DNA from: Clostridiales bacterium UBA1775
GTDB lineage: Bacteria > Bacillota > Clostridia > Monoglobales > Firm-18
Length of the DNA: 64,000 nucleotides
Direction: 5' to 3'
Assembly: GCA_002314595.1 (NCBI GenBank)
Contig: DCGP01000017.1
Location: forward strand, 1 to 64,000
Shown: one piece after another, positions 43,801 to 52,277 of the stretch
Numbering within the stretch: the stretch's first letter is position 1
How the letters are laid out: the number at the start of each line of letters is the position of its first letter
The notes under the pieces: generated by a model
Seen by the model: the letters and a program-made list of their open reading frames with translations, nothing else
What the model was told of the DNA's origin: nothing
Databases searched by the model: none
Program-made: the position numbers and the translations under genes

Positions 43801-44312
43801 GTGGAGTTAACAATAATGATAATCCAACTGAATATAATATTCTTTATGGAGTGAAATTCAAAGAACCGACAAAAGAAGGCTATGTTTTTAAAGGTTGGAA
43901 GGATAAAAATGGAAACGATATTGCTGGAGTTAACGAAAACTGTAATGCTTCATTTACAAGTGTTGATGATTTTTATAATGCAGTAAATTCGAGAACTATT
44001 GGTGAAATAACTGTAAAGGCAGATTGGGAACCCATAACACCTTATACGGAATCCGTAGTTTCAGAAGCTAATAACACCTATGCTATATCAACCGATTTTA
44101 TCAACATCACATCAGGCAAAATCATTGTTGCCGGATATAAAGATAATAAATTAGTTAACTTTGTTATAAGAGATTATTCACAGGAAAATGAAAGCTTTGA
44201 ACTAAGTGGCGATATTGACACCATCAAGGTTATGGTATGGGATGGGCTTAACACCTTAGTGCATCTTACATCAGCGGAAGTTATTCCACAAAGTAGCTGG
44301 GCGACTGAGTAA
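40824..44312 (+). CDS. Large secreted modular protein: amidase_6, FN3-like, ricin-type and InlB-type repeats
   Basis: A 1162-aa exported protein with a signal peptide (MKKIGLYAIISVLFLISFT, cleavage after VFA). Residues about 215-370 form an amidase_6/CHAP-like catalytic domain: GGDCTNFTSQ (Cys about 237), WAHATICVG with the His, and IDSHNNDYYH. Three fibronectin-III-like modules start near residues 375, 475 and 577 (VTTNDAYNI...NSATFSGSF pattern). A ricin-type beta-trefoil covers about 674-812 (QQWGYGGISSQQWYVF). InlB/Listeria-Bacteroides-type repeats begin near 814 (YNANGGTGAPD) and 985 (YELDGGVNNNDN). This suggests a peptidoglycan or peptide amidase that binds glycans. No sortase motif is present. 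The start at ATG 40824 follows GGAGG. Confidence 0.85.
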   Translation: MKKIGLYAIISVLFLISFTIQVFAEENCHSMINEWYGNETIANSIPKTVKEYFDVRKNSLIDSSLFTSNYASEKVQKNENERRVKILEMQCRMNINIVDVDKHIQVLETKVENSNTILTIKEWFFYDYDDLDVEGFKINTAGFGTTHTLIIDKNDTIIDDLYDESETTGIITTESKNTNLISKNMSSSIENIEESNISLMSTNFYSSYNVDAVVTYADKYWQNYNTNFANYNPYGGDCTNFTSQCILAGGMPQVLCSSGMTNGWYYNSTNDRSGTWTVAGYLRNWMANNRGVLVNNPSPSQIYKGSPVFYSSNGGSTWAHATICVGTNSEGTPIIDSHNNDYYHTKWNYWGSSTTYSTVQLTPSNNYTNIPAIQRVVCTTNDASNIGNHSATLSGHFTNPGGAKIVKRGFQWSTTTDMTHYTMFDCNITWEDGLTHNQTTFSPNTTYYYKFVVQGEDGTYVYGNMKSLTTGPFGNMTVTTNDAYNIKTNSATFSGSFSNPNGFDVKKRGFVIGTSSNNLNWEIIFDCDITWSDGLTHTQPGLKAGTTYYYKFVIGDGNGNYKYGGLKSFTTRTALDTVTVTTKDAYNITSNSATFHGSFEPGDYTIKKRGYVIGTDSNNLNWEIIFNCDITWSDGLTHTQPGLQPGTTYYYRMVVGDGNGNYKYGGLKSFTTACNNLSGLYAIRHVATGKYITMGNNDIEGNPTTLVEPRYSGALDTDQQLYFELLSNGAYKITSKRNGYAFEVGGLSKDNAAVVQQWGYGGISSQQWYVFRRNDGYYKLVNVNSRKALDIGSKVQQYEDNNADAQKFEIIPLTYEIIYNANGGTGAPDTQYKVYNQNLTLCNSILTRPGYVFWGWADNVQNAENATYPAGGTFTGNYSTTLYAVWKKATYTNHVQYWTWGYKNGEGDNTDKNAFFVGEYSWNGAFSDSQTFTENMTKEIRGFNYQKKLVSPTFTGEWISYSLPYTFSQPAQDVWANIDYVPTAYEIRYELDGGVNNNDNPTEYNILYGVKFKEPTKEGYVFKGWKDKNGNDIAGVNENCNASFTSVDDFYNAVNSRTIGEITVKADWEPITPYTESVVSEANNTYAISTDFINITSGKIIVAGYKDNKLVNFVIRDYSQENESFELSGDIDTIKVMVWDGLNTLVHLTSAEVIPQSSWATE
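42330..42840 (+). repeat. Recently duplicated FN3-like coding module
   Basis: The second and third fibronectin-like modules share long near-identical DNA, for example around 42377-42430 and 42675-42728 (AATTTAAATTGGGAAATTA then GATATCACATGGAGTGATGG). The unit is about 298 bases. The first module is more diverged. Confidence 0.8.
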
Positions 44313-44325
44313 AGCTTAATAAATC

Positions 44326-44370
44326 AAAAAAAGAGCAATAGGACAAATGAGCCTATTGTTCTTTCTTTTT
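44326..44370 (+). terminator. Terminator of the secreted amidase gene
   Basis: GAGCAATAGG pairs with CCTATTGTTC (one G-U) and is followed by TTTCTTTTT, 14 bases after the stop codon. Confidence 0.85.
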
Positions 44371-44613
44371 GCACCCCTTTTTAATAGGTTTTGCACCCCC
44401 TAAATCAATTCCATCAAAATATAGTTATCTACACAAATAAGGACAAGTGTTTTGATACCAAAATGCTTGTCCTTTTTTTATGCTCAATACACTTGTGAAG
44501 AGTCATTTTACAGATTTGTTAGTTTCAGAGGTACTGTCTTAAATGGGTTTATTGTGTTTTTGAACAAAGAAAACTGAGAAAAATATGGAAAAGGGAGAAT
44601 TTTGTAAAGTCCA
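44371..44613. other. Intergenic region before the NRPS gene
   Basis: No convincing gene is present. TTTTGCACCCC occurs twice (about 44367-44377 and 44390-44400). A second intrinsic terminator lies at 44439-44479. The rest is AT-rich without clear structure. Confidence 0.5.
44439..44479 (+). terminator. Second rightward terminator upstream of the NRPS
   Basis: GGACAAG-TG-TTTTG pairs with CAAAA-TG-CTTGTCC around ATAC, followed by TTTTTTT. It may be a backup terminator or the end of a short unrecognised transcript. Confidence 0.8.
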
Positions 44614-44642
44614 TTTACTTTTTTTATGAAATATGATATAAT
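44614..44642 (+). promoter_or_regulatory. Promoter of the NRPS operon
   Basis: TTTACT (44614-44619), a 17-base spacer and extended -10 TGATATAAT ending at 44642, 53 bases before the start codon. Confidence 0.6.
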
Positions 44643-44695
44643 AAATGTGGAATATTAGAGTTTTTTAATATTATTTTGTTATAAGGAGCAAAGGA

Positions 44696-47600
44696 ATGGA
44701 TAGATTTAAAGATACAAAAAAAGAGTCTATGTTAACAGACAGTCAATTTGGCATTTACCTTGAATGTATTGATGAAAATAATTGTGCAGACTACTTATTG
44801 CCTATTTCTTTTGTTTTTCAAAAGGGAAAAATTGATGCAGTAAAATTGTCCGACGCATTTGATAAAGTGGCAAATACTTATTCGGCTTTTTCGACTGTTA
44901 TCAAAACGGTTAATTCCGAGCCTATTATGACCATTTATGATAAGGAATTGCCAAAACTAAAAGTTAGAAAAATCTCTGAAAACGATGTCAAAACAAGAAA
45001 GATGGAGCTATTTAAGCCATTTTCCTTTAACGGAGAGCTTTTGTGGAGAGGCGAAATCCTTGAAACCGAAAACGATATTATATTTTTGCTGATTATCCAT
45101 CACAATATCTTTGACGGAACATCAATGGCAGTATTAAATAATGCCCTTGCACTTGCCTATGAGGGAAAGGACTTGTCGGAGGAAGGCACAGTTTTTGATG
45201 CAAAAAAAGCAGAAGATGATATGGTTGACAACGGAATTTCAAAAGAATCAATGGATTTTTATGACGAATATTTAGACGGTATTGAAACCGACTCAAACAT
45301 AATTCCCGATATGCCACAGGTCAATACCTCAAAAATGGCAGTTGTTGATGTTGCTTGTGAAATACCAATGGATAAAATCACAGCCTTTGCAAAGGAAAAT
45401 TCAGTAACTGAGAATATTGTATTTTTAAGTGCATTTGCCTATACTCTTTGCAAGGTAAATGGTCAAAAAGATGCGCTTTTCTCCTCAGTTGAAAGTGGAC
45501 GATTTGGTGGAGGATACAATAATTCGATAGGTATGTTTGTAAAGTCTTTTCCAATCCGAATAAATTATGACGAGGAAATTGCGTCCTTTGATTTCGTTAA
45601 GGGAGTTAAAACAAACTTTTTTAATACGCTATCACATAATCACATAAAATTTTCTGATTTAATTCAAAATTATTCAGGAATTGCAGATGTTAGATACATA
45701 TACCAAGGCGAAATGTTTAAGGGCATTGCAGTTGGTGGTGTTGCTCCTCGCATAGATGTGCTTGATACCTATGAGCCTGTGTCCAATTTTGACTTTATGG
45801 TATACAAAATTGACAACACATTCAGAATATGGTTGGGATATAAATGCACAATGTATACAAGGGAACTAATTGAGCATTTTGCAGATATGTTTTTTTGTGT
45901 TTTAAACGGAATGTTAGACGGCAAAAAACTTGGGGATATTTCCTTTGTATCACAAAAGGGTATGGAGGAATTAGACAAAATCAATAATACAAAGTTTACC
46001 TATGACGAGGGGTTGACGGTAAACAGTATTTTTGAAGAAGCAACCGAGAAATATCCCAATAACATCGCTGTTTTATACAAGGATAAAAAGCTGACATACA
46101 GTGAGCTTAATACTCAAATCAACAAAGTGGCAACATATGTTTCACAAAAAGGAATAGGCAAAAATGAATTTGTATCGGTTTTAATTCCAAGAAACGAATT
46201 TATGCCAATAACAGCAATGGGAATAATTAAGGCAGGTGCAGGTTATCAGCCTCTTGACCCCACATATCCAAAGGACAGGCTTGACTTTATGGTATCGGAC
46301 AGCAAGTCAAAACTTTTGATTGCCGACCGAAGCTTAATAGGATTGTTGTCAGAGTACAAGGGCGATATACTATATACCGATGAAATTGATAATATTTCCG
46401 AAATGCCTTTTAAAACAGACGTAAAACCTGACAACGCATTTGTTTTGATATATACATCGGGCACAACAGGTACGCCAAAGGGGTGTATTATTGAAAACAA
46501 AAATATAGTAGCGCTGTATTTTAATCATAAAAAATTAGTTGAATTGTCGCCTAATTCAAAAGTTGCAACCATTGCAAGTTTTGGATTTGACGCAGCAGTT
46601 ATGGATATTTTTACAACGCTTATGGTAGGCGCAACTCTTTATATTATTCCGGATGAAATCAAATTGGATATTCCCGAAGTAGAAAAAATATACATAGAAA
46701 ACGGCATAACAAATGGTTTTATGACAACGCAACTGGGACGAATGTTTTTGGAACAAACAAAATGCAAGACACTAAAACATTTCGTTTTAGGGGGAGAAAA
46801 GCTTGTGCCATTCACACCACCTGCTTGGGTTCAATGTCATAACTGCTATGGCCCAAGCGAAACAATAGCCTACGTTACAGGCTATACCATAAAAGATGAC
46901 AGTTCGATGCAGCCTATAGGAAAATTAAGCATAAATACAAAGGCATATATTGTAGATTCTACAAACAGGTTGCTTCCTATCGGTGCTTGCGGTGAACTTT
47001 GTATTGCAGGCTTGCAAGTGGGTAGGGGTTATTTTGAACGCCCTGAAAAGACTGCAGAAGTGTTTGTTAAAAATCCATTTTCTAACGAATGTGGTTATGA
47101 CAGAATATATAAAACAGGCGATGTAGTAAGATTATTGCCCGATGGAAATTTAGACTTTATCGGTCGTCGAGACGGACAGGTGAAAATTCGTGGATTTAGA
47201 ATTGAGCTAACAGAGGTTGAACAGGTTATAAGAAGTTTTGACGGCATTAAAAATGCTACTGTTCAAACCTATGATGATGCAGTTTCGGGTAAATTTATTG
47301 CTGCCTTTATTGTGGCTGACAGCAAGATTGACATTGACAAATTAAACAAATATATTATGAGTCAAAAGCCTGCATATATGGTGCCGGCAGTTACCATGCA
47401 GATAGATAACATTCCGGTCAATGCAAACGCAAAGGTTGATAAGAAAAAATTGCCAAAGCCGGAGTATAGTTTTGGTGAAATTGTCGCACCTCAAAACAAC
47501 ACGCAACAAGATATTTTTGATATAGTTACATCAGTTATCGGAACAACTGCAATAAGCATTGATACCGATTTGTATCTTGCAGGTCTTTCTTCGATAGGTA

Positions 47601-50600
47601 GTATTAAACTATGTTCACTTTTAGCAGAGAAATTTAATATAACTATTCAAATGAAGGATTTAAAGCAAAACAATACCATAGTAAAACTCGAGACGTTTGT
47701 GGATACAGCCGGACAAAATGCTGAGTTTGAACGTACAATACTTGACGATTATCCATTAACTAAAACACAAGAGGGTATTTTTGTTGAATGTATATCAAAG
47801 CCTGAAAGTACAGTCTACAATATCCCAATTTTGTTAAAACTTTCGGATAAGCTTGATATAAATAAGTTAAAATCGGCAATAGTTAGTGCAGTTTCAGCTC
47901 ATCCCTACATTAAAACAGAGCTATTTACCGATGAAAACGGAACTGTTCGTCAAAAGAAAATGGACGATGCTCATTTTGATGTTGACAGTATTGACAATAT
48001 AAACGAAGAAATAGACAGCATAAAAGAAACATTGATACAACCCTTTGAGCTGTTAAATTCAAGACTGTTTAGGGTAAAGATAATTAAAGATTCCTATTTG
48101 TTCTTGGAATTTCATCACATTATTCTTGACGGAACGAGCATTAACCTATTTCTACGTGATATTGAAAAGGCATATTGTGGTGAGGAGCTCCAAGAAGAAC
48201 GTTATAATAGTTTTGACTTGTCATATAACGAGGAGCAAAAAAGAAAAACATCAGCACTTGATGAGGCTAAAAAACACTACGACAATATTTTAGATGGACT
48301 TGATATGAACTTCTTGCCTGAGCCGGACAGACTTATGTCGGCAAAAAAGGATAGTGGAAGCCTTTTGATGAGTCAAATGTTACCTTCTGTTGATAAGGTT
48401 TTGGAATATTGTAACAAGAACAATATAGGTATAAACGGCTTTTTGTCCGGTGTATTTGGGTTTGTGCTTGCAAAATATGCAGGAACTGAATACTCTGTTT
48501 TCAACACAATTTATAATGGTCGAAACGATTCCAGGGCAATGACAACTATCGGTATGCTTGTAAAAACAATTCCTGTTGTTTGCAATATCGAAAAGGAAAA
48601 TTCAGCAGATATAGCAAAGGCTGTTTCATCACAAATTATAGACAGTATGACAAATGACCTATATTCCTTTGCAGAAATCTGTAATGAGTATGGCGTTAGA
48701 AACGATATTGTTTTTGTATACCAAGGAGACGACTTTGAGTTTAATACCTTCTGTGGTGAAACGGTTAGCGAGGTACATCTTGAATTATCCGAATCAAAGG
48801 CACCCATTGCCTTTGAGGTTTCAATCGTAAATGGTAAATTTAATTATAAGGTTGACTATAATGCCGAAATATTTACCGAAAAACTAATACAGACCTTAGT
48901 ATGTGCTTTTGATAAAGCTATTTATTCCTTTGTTAATGGCGAAAAGGTAAGTGAAATTTCCCTTTTGACTGATGAAATCACTAAGGAACTTGATAAATAT
49001 AACGAAACCGAATTCGTATATGATACATCTAAAACTATTATTGACCACTATATAGAGCAAGTGAAGTTGAACCCTGATAGGAAATGTGTTGTATACAAAG
49101 ATAAAACATACACCTACAAAGAGGCCAATGATTTATCACGAAAGGTTTCATCCCATTTGATTTCAAGTGGAATAAACAAGGGTGATATTGTCGCAATTTT
49201 AATAAACCGTGATGAAAATATGATTCTTGCGTCCTATGGTGTTATTATGTCAGGATGTGCTTATGTAGGACTTGACCCAACATATCCAAAGGATAGGCTT
49301 GACCTTATGATTACCGATAGTGGAGCAAAGGCGTTGATTGCCGACCGAAGCCTAATGGGACTTATAAGTAAACCTGACTGTAAAATCATATATACCGATG
49401 AATTTGAAGCCTTGCCAACCAACGATGATGTTGTAGACCAAAGAATCAGCGAAATAACACCGAATGACAGATGTTTGGTAATATATTCATCAGGAACGAC
49501 AGGAGTGCCAAAGGGTGCAGTTTTGTGCCATAAAAACGTTGTTAGTTTCTATTACAATTATACAAATGATATGGATATTAAGGTAGGCTCTTGTGTTGCA
49601 ACCTATGCAAGCTTTGGGTTTGACGGAGGTGCACAAGATGTGTTCTGTTGCCCTATGTCAGGGGCAAGTTTGTACGTTATTCCTGATGATATTAGGCTTG
49701 ATATGGACAAGCTTGAACAATTCTATATCCAAAACAAAATAACAAGTGGATTTATGACAACACAAGTTGGTGCAATGTTTGTAAACAATACAAAGTGCCG
49801 TACACTACGCAACTTCTTAGTTGGTGGAGAAAAGCTTATTCCTGCAATTCCACCTGCTTGGACAAACTTTATGAATGGTTACGGTCCCAGCGAAACTATG
49901 TGTTATGTAAACAAATACCATGTTGCAGATACAGGAAATCTTCAACCAATCGGAAAGACAAGCAAGAATGTTAAAGAATACATAATTGATAAGTACGGAA
50001 ACAGACTTCCCTTTGGTGCTTGTGGTGAGCTTTGTATTTCAGGTGGTCAAACAGGTATGGGTTATCTGAACAGACCTGAAAAAACAGCACAATCATTTGT
50101 AAAAAATCCGTTCTGCAACCTTGAACCTTATGACAGAATGTATAAAACCGGCGATATTGCAAGGATAATGCCTGACGGAAATTATGTATTTGTAGGCAGA
50201 CGGGACGGCCAGGTTAAGATTCGAGGATTTAGAGTTGAACTTTCGGAAATCGAACAACAAATAAGAAAATTTGACGGAATAACAAATGCCACTGTTGAAG
50301 CATTTGATAGTAGCACAGGTGGAAAATTCCTTGCTGCTTACATTGTAGCAAATAAAGAAATTGACATTGCAAAATTAAATGAATTTATAGCATCGGAAAA
50401 GCCTGACTATATGGTGCCTGCCGTAACAATGCGACTTGACGAAATACCACTTACTTCAAATGGTAAGGTAGACAAGAAAAAACTTCCTAAGCCGACCCCA
50501 ACAACAAGAAAGGGAATTGAGCCTGCAAACGAAACGGAAGAAACTATTTGCGATATTTTTGAAGAGGTTTTAGGACTTGAAAAAGTATATGCCGATGATG

Positions 50601-51955
50601 ATTTCTTTGCAATAGGTGGTTCATCTATCTCGGCAATCCAAGTTGTTGTAAAATGTAATAACGCAGGGTATAGCATAGTATTTAAAAATCTATTTTCAAA
50701 CCCTACACCTCACGGATTATGTGAGTTTATTCACGGAGGACGTGATACAAAAGTATTTGCTCCTGATGATAAAGAAGCAGACAAATATGATTACAGTGCT
50801 TTAAAATACAACACAGTGGACTATGTAAACGAAATTACCTCAGGAGAAATAGGCGATGTTCTTTTGACAGGCGTTACAGGATTTTTAGGTAGCCATATTT
50901 TAAAGGAATTGATTGAAAACACAAGTGGAAACGTCATTTGTTTGGTTAGAGCAAAGGGCGATATGAGTGGTGAAACAAGATTCCAAATGATGATGACCTA
51001 CTATTTTGAAGATTGGTTTACCGATGAAATGAAAAAACGTGTTACTGTGATTGAAGGCGAGCTGGGCGACGAAGGTATTTTGGAAAAAGTTAAGGATTGC
51101 CATTTTGACACTATTATCAACAGTGCTGCAAATGTAAAGCATTTCGCAGCAGGCGATGAATTATTAAAGGATAACTTTACGGGTGTTGGGAATATGGTTG
51201 CTCTTGCAGAAGAAAAGAATGCGTTATTTGTGCAAATTTCTTCAACAAGTGTCAGTGGTGAAGCCGTTGAGGGTGGAGTTTCAGACGATTTCTTGTTTAG
51301 AGAATGCGACCTAAACATTGGTCAATCCCTTGAAAATAAGTATATTTTTTCAAAATATCAAGCAGAACAACTTGTTATTGATGCAATTTCAAAGGGGAAA
51401 ATTAGGGGCAAGGTAATTCGTTTAGGCAACCTTATGGCAAGAGAGAATGACAGCGAATTCCAAATAAATGCCGGTTCAAACGGATTCTTAAAACAATTTT
51501 CCGGTTATAAAAAACTTGCAATGTTCCCTGTTGATTTGATGGATAAGCATATTGAATTTTCTCCCATAGATTCGACGGCAAAGGCAATAGTGTTGTTATC
51601 GGGAACTCCTGACAAGTTTACCGTATTCCACGCAAAAAACTGCAACTCTATACATTACGGATACTTTATTAACGCAATGATTAGCAAGGGAATAAATATA
51701 AATATTGTGCCTAATGAGGTTTTTACAAAGCGATATAAGCAAGCACTAAATGAGGAAACGGACATTTCGGATTTTACATCATTTATTGCATATATGAGCA
51801 ATGCAAACAGCGATAAAGTTATGCACCAAATTGAATCAAGTGCAGATTTTACCACAAAGGCGTTATACAGACTTGGCTTTGCTTGGCCGTTAATAAGTAG
51901 CAAATATTTAGAGGAAATGGTTAAAACACTAATTGATTTAAGCTTTTTCTCATAA
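44696..51955 (+). CDS. Two-module nonribosomal peptide synthetase with terminal reductase
   Basis: A 2419-aa synthetase of order C-A-PCP-C-A-PCP-R. C1: HHNIFDG at about residue 135. A1: YTSGTTGTPKG at about 585, NCYGPSET near 718 and GRRDGQVKIRGFRIEL near 822. PCP1: GLSSIGSIKL with the phosphopantetheine Ser at about 964. C2: HHIILDG at about 1140. A2: YSSGTTGVPKG at about 1596. PCP2: GGSSISAIQV at about 1975. Reductase: LLTGVTGFLGSHI at about 2055, an SDR NAD(P)-binding loop. No thioesterase is present, so the chain should leave as an aldehyde by reduction. A condensation domain in the first position usually adds a fatty acyl group. The expected product is an N-acyl dipeptide aldehyde, possibly a protease inhibitor, or a pyrazinone if not acylated. 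Gut clostridia are known to carry such enzymes (the ruminopeptin type). AAGGAG lies near the start. No PPTase gene is in the window. Confidence 0.93.
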   Translation: MDRFKDTKKESMLTDSQFGIYLECIDENNCADYLLPISFVFQKGKIDAVKLSDAFDKVANTYSAFSTVIKTVNSEPIMTIYDKELPKLKVRKISENDVKTRKMELFKPFSFNGELLWRGEILETENDIIFLLIIHHNIFDGTSMAVLNNALALAYEGKDLSEEGTVFDAKKAEDDMVDNGISKESMDFYDEYLDGIETDSNIIPDMPQVNTSKMAVVDVACEIPMDKITAFAKENSVTENIVFLSAFAYTLCKVNGQKDALFSSVESGRFGGGYNNSIGMFVKSFPIRINYDEEIASFDFVKGVKTNFFNTLSHNHIKFSDLIQNYSGIADVRYIYQGEMFKGIAVGGVAPRIDVLDTYEPVSNFDFMVYKIDNTFRIWLGYKCTMYTRELIEHFADMFFCVLNGMLDGKKLGDISFVSQKGMEELDKINNTKFTYDEGLTVNSIFEEATEKYPNNIAVLYKDKKLTYSELNTQINKVATYVSQKGIGKNEFVSVLIPRNEFMPITAMGIIKAGAGYQPLDPTYPKDRLDFMVSDSKSKLLIADRSLIGLLSEYKGDILYTDEIDNISEMPFKTDVKPDNAFVLIYTSGTTGTPKGCIIENKNIVALYFNHKKLVELSPNSKVATIASFGFDAAVMDIFTTLMVGATLYIIPDEIKLDIPEVEKIYIENGITNGFMTTQLGRMFLEQTKCKTLKHFVLGGEKLVPFTPPAWVQCHNCYGPSETIAYVTGYTIKDDSSMQPIGKLSINTKAYIVDSTNRLLPIGACGELCIAGLQVGRGYFERPEKTAEVFVKNPFSNECGYDRIYKTGDVVRLLPDGNLDFIGRRDGQVKIRGFRIELTEVEQVIRSFDGIKNATVQTYDDAVSGKFIAAFIVADSKIDIDKLNKYIMSQKPAYMVPAVTMQIDNIPVNANAKVDKKKLPKPEYSFGEIVAPQNNTQQDIFDIVTSVIGTTAISIDTDLYLAGLSSIGSIKLCSLLAEKFNITIQMKDLKQNNTIVKLETFVDTAGQNAEFERTILDDYPLTKTQEGIFVECISKPESTVYNIPILLKLSDKLDINKLKSAIVSAVSAHPYIKTELFTDENGTVRQKKMDDAHFDVDSIDNINEEIDSIKETLIQPFELLNSRLFRVKIIKDSYLFLEFHHIILDGTSINLFLRDIEKAYCGEELQEERYNSFDLSYNEEQKRKTSALDEAKKHYDNILDGLDMNFLPEPDRLMSAKKDSGSLLMSQMLPSVDKVLEYCNKNNIGINGFLSGVFGFVLAKYAGTEYSVFNTIYNGRNDSRAMTTIGMLVKTIPVVCNIEKENSADIAKAVSSQIIDSMTNDLYSFAEICNEYGVRNDIVFVYQGDDFEFNTFCGETVSEVHLELSESKAPIAFEVSIVNGKFNYKVDYNAEIFTEKLIQTLVCAFDKAIYSFVNGEKVSEISLLTDEITKELDKYNETEFVYDTSKTIIDHYIEQVKLNPDRKCVVYKDKTYTYKEANDLSRKVSSHLISSGINKGDIVAILINRDENMILASYGVIMSGCAYVGLDPTYPKDRLDLMITDSGAKALIADRSLMGLISKPDCKIIYTDEFEALPTNDDVVDQRISEITPNDRCLVIYSSGTTGVPKGAVLCHKNVVSFYYNYTNDMDIKVGSCVATYASFGFDGGAQDVFCCPMSGASLYVIPDDIRLDMDKLEQFYIQNKITSGFMTTQVGAMFVNNTKCRTLRNFLVGGEKLIPAIPPAWTNFMNGYGPSETMCYVNKYHVADTGNLQPIGKTSKNVKEYIIDKYGNRLPFGACGELCISGGQTGMGYLNRPEKTAQSFVKNPFCNLEPYDRMYKTGDIARIMPDGNYVFVGRRDGQVKIRGFRVELSEIEQQIRKFDGITNATVEAFDSSTGGKFLAAYIVANKEIDIAKLNEFIASEKPDYMVPAVTMRLDEIPLTSNGKVDKKKLPKPTPTTRKGIEPANETEETICDIFEEVLGLEKVYADDDFFAIGGSSISAIQVVVKCNNAGYSIVFKNLFSNPTPHGLCEFIHGGRDTKVFAPDDKEADKYDYSALKYNTVDYVNEITSGEIGDVLLTGVTGFLGSHILKELIENTSGNVICLVRAKGDMSGETRFQMMMTYYFEDWFTDEMKKRVTVIEGELGDEGILEKVKDCHFDTIINSAANVKHFAAGDELLKDNFTGVGNMVALAEEKNALFVQISSTSVSGEAVEGGVSDDFLFRECDLNIGQSLENKYIFSKYQAEQLVIDAISKGKIRGKVIRLGNLMARENDSEFQINAGSNGFLKQFSGYKKLAMFPVDLMDKHIEFSPIDSTAKAIVLLSGTPDKFTVFHAKNCNSIHYGYFINAMISKGININIVPNEVFTKRYKQALNEETDISDFTSFIAYMSNANSDKVMHQIESSADFTTKALYRLGFAWPLISSKYLEEMVKTLIDLSFFS

Positions 51956-51971
51956 AAAGGAAGGTATAAAA

Positions 51972-52268
51972 ATGAATATTGAAGTAAAAAAAGAAAACGG
52001 AAACACTGTGATTTGCCTAAACACAAGGCTTGACTCGACCACTGCCGGTGAATTAGATGAAGTAATTCAAAAAGAAGTGCAGGCTGTTGAAAACAATATG
52101 ATAGTTGACTTGAAAAATGTTGATTTTGTATCATCTATCGGACTTCGTGTGCTTGTTTCTGCTTACAAGTCACTAGACGGAAAGCAGATGATAATAAAAA
52201 ATGCAAACAGTTCGATAATAGAGGTGTTAAAGCTATCCGGATTGTTATCTCTGTTTACAGTTGAGTAG
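51972..52268 (+). CDS. STAS-domain anti-sigma factor antagonist
   Basis: A 98-aa single-domain STAS protein of the SpoIIAA/RsbV type. The phosphorylation-site block VDLKNVDFVSSIGLRVLVSA is near residues 44-63; its serine is the residue phosphorylated by a cognate RsbW/SpoIIAB kinase. It lies 16 bases after the NRPS stop, with AAGGAAGG before ATG, and 9 bases ahead of a phosphatase/ATPase gene. The three are probably one operon. In partner switching, dephosphorylated STAS protein frees a sigma factor or other target. No sigma factor gene is in the window. Confidence 0.92.
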   Translation: MNIEVKKENGNTVICLNTRLDSTTAGELDEVIQKEVQAVENNMIVDLKNVDFVSSIGLRVLVSAYKSLDGKQMIIKNANSSIIEVLKLSGLLSLFTVE

Positions 52269-52277
52269 GGTAACGTT

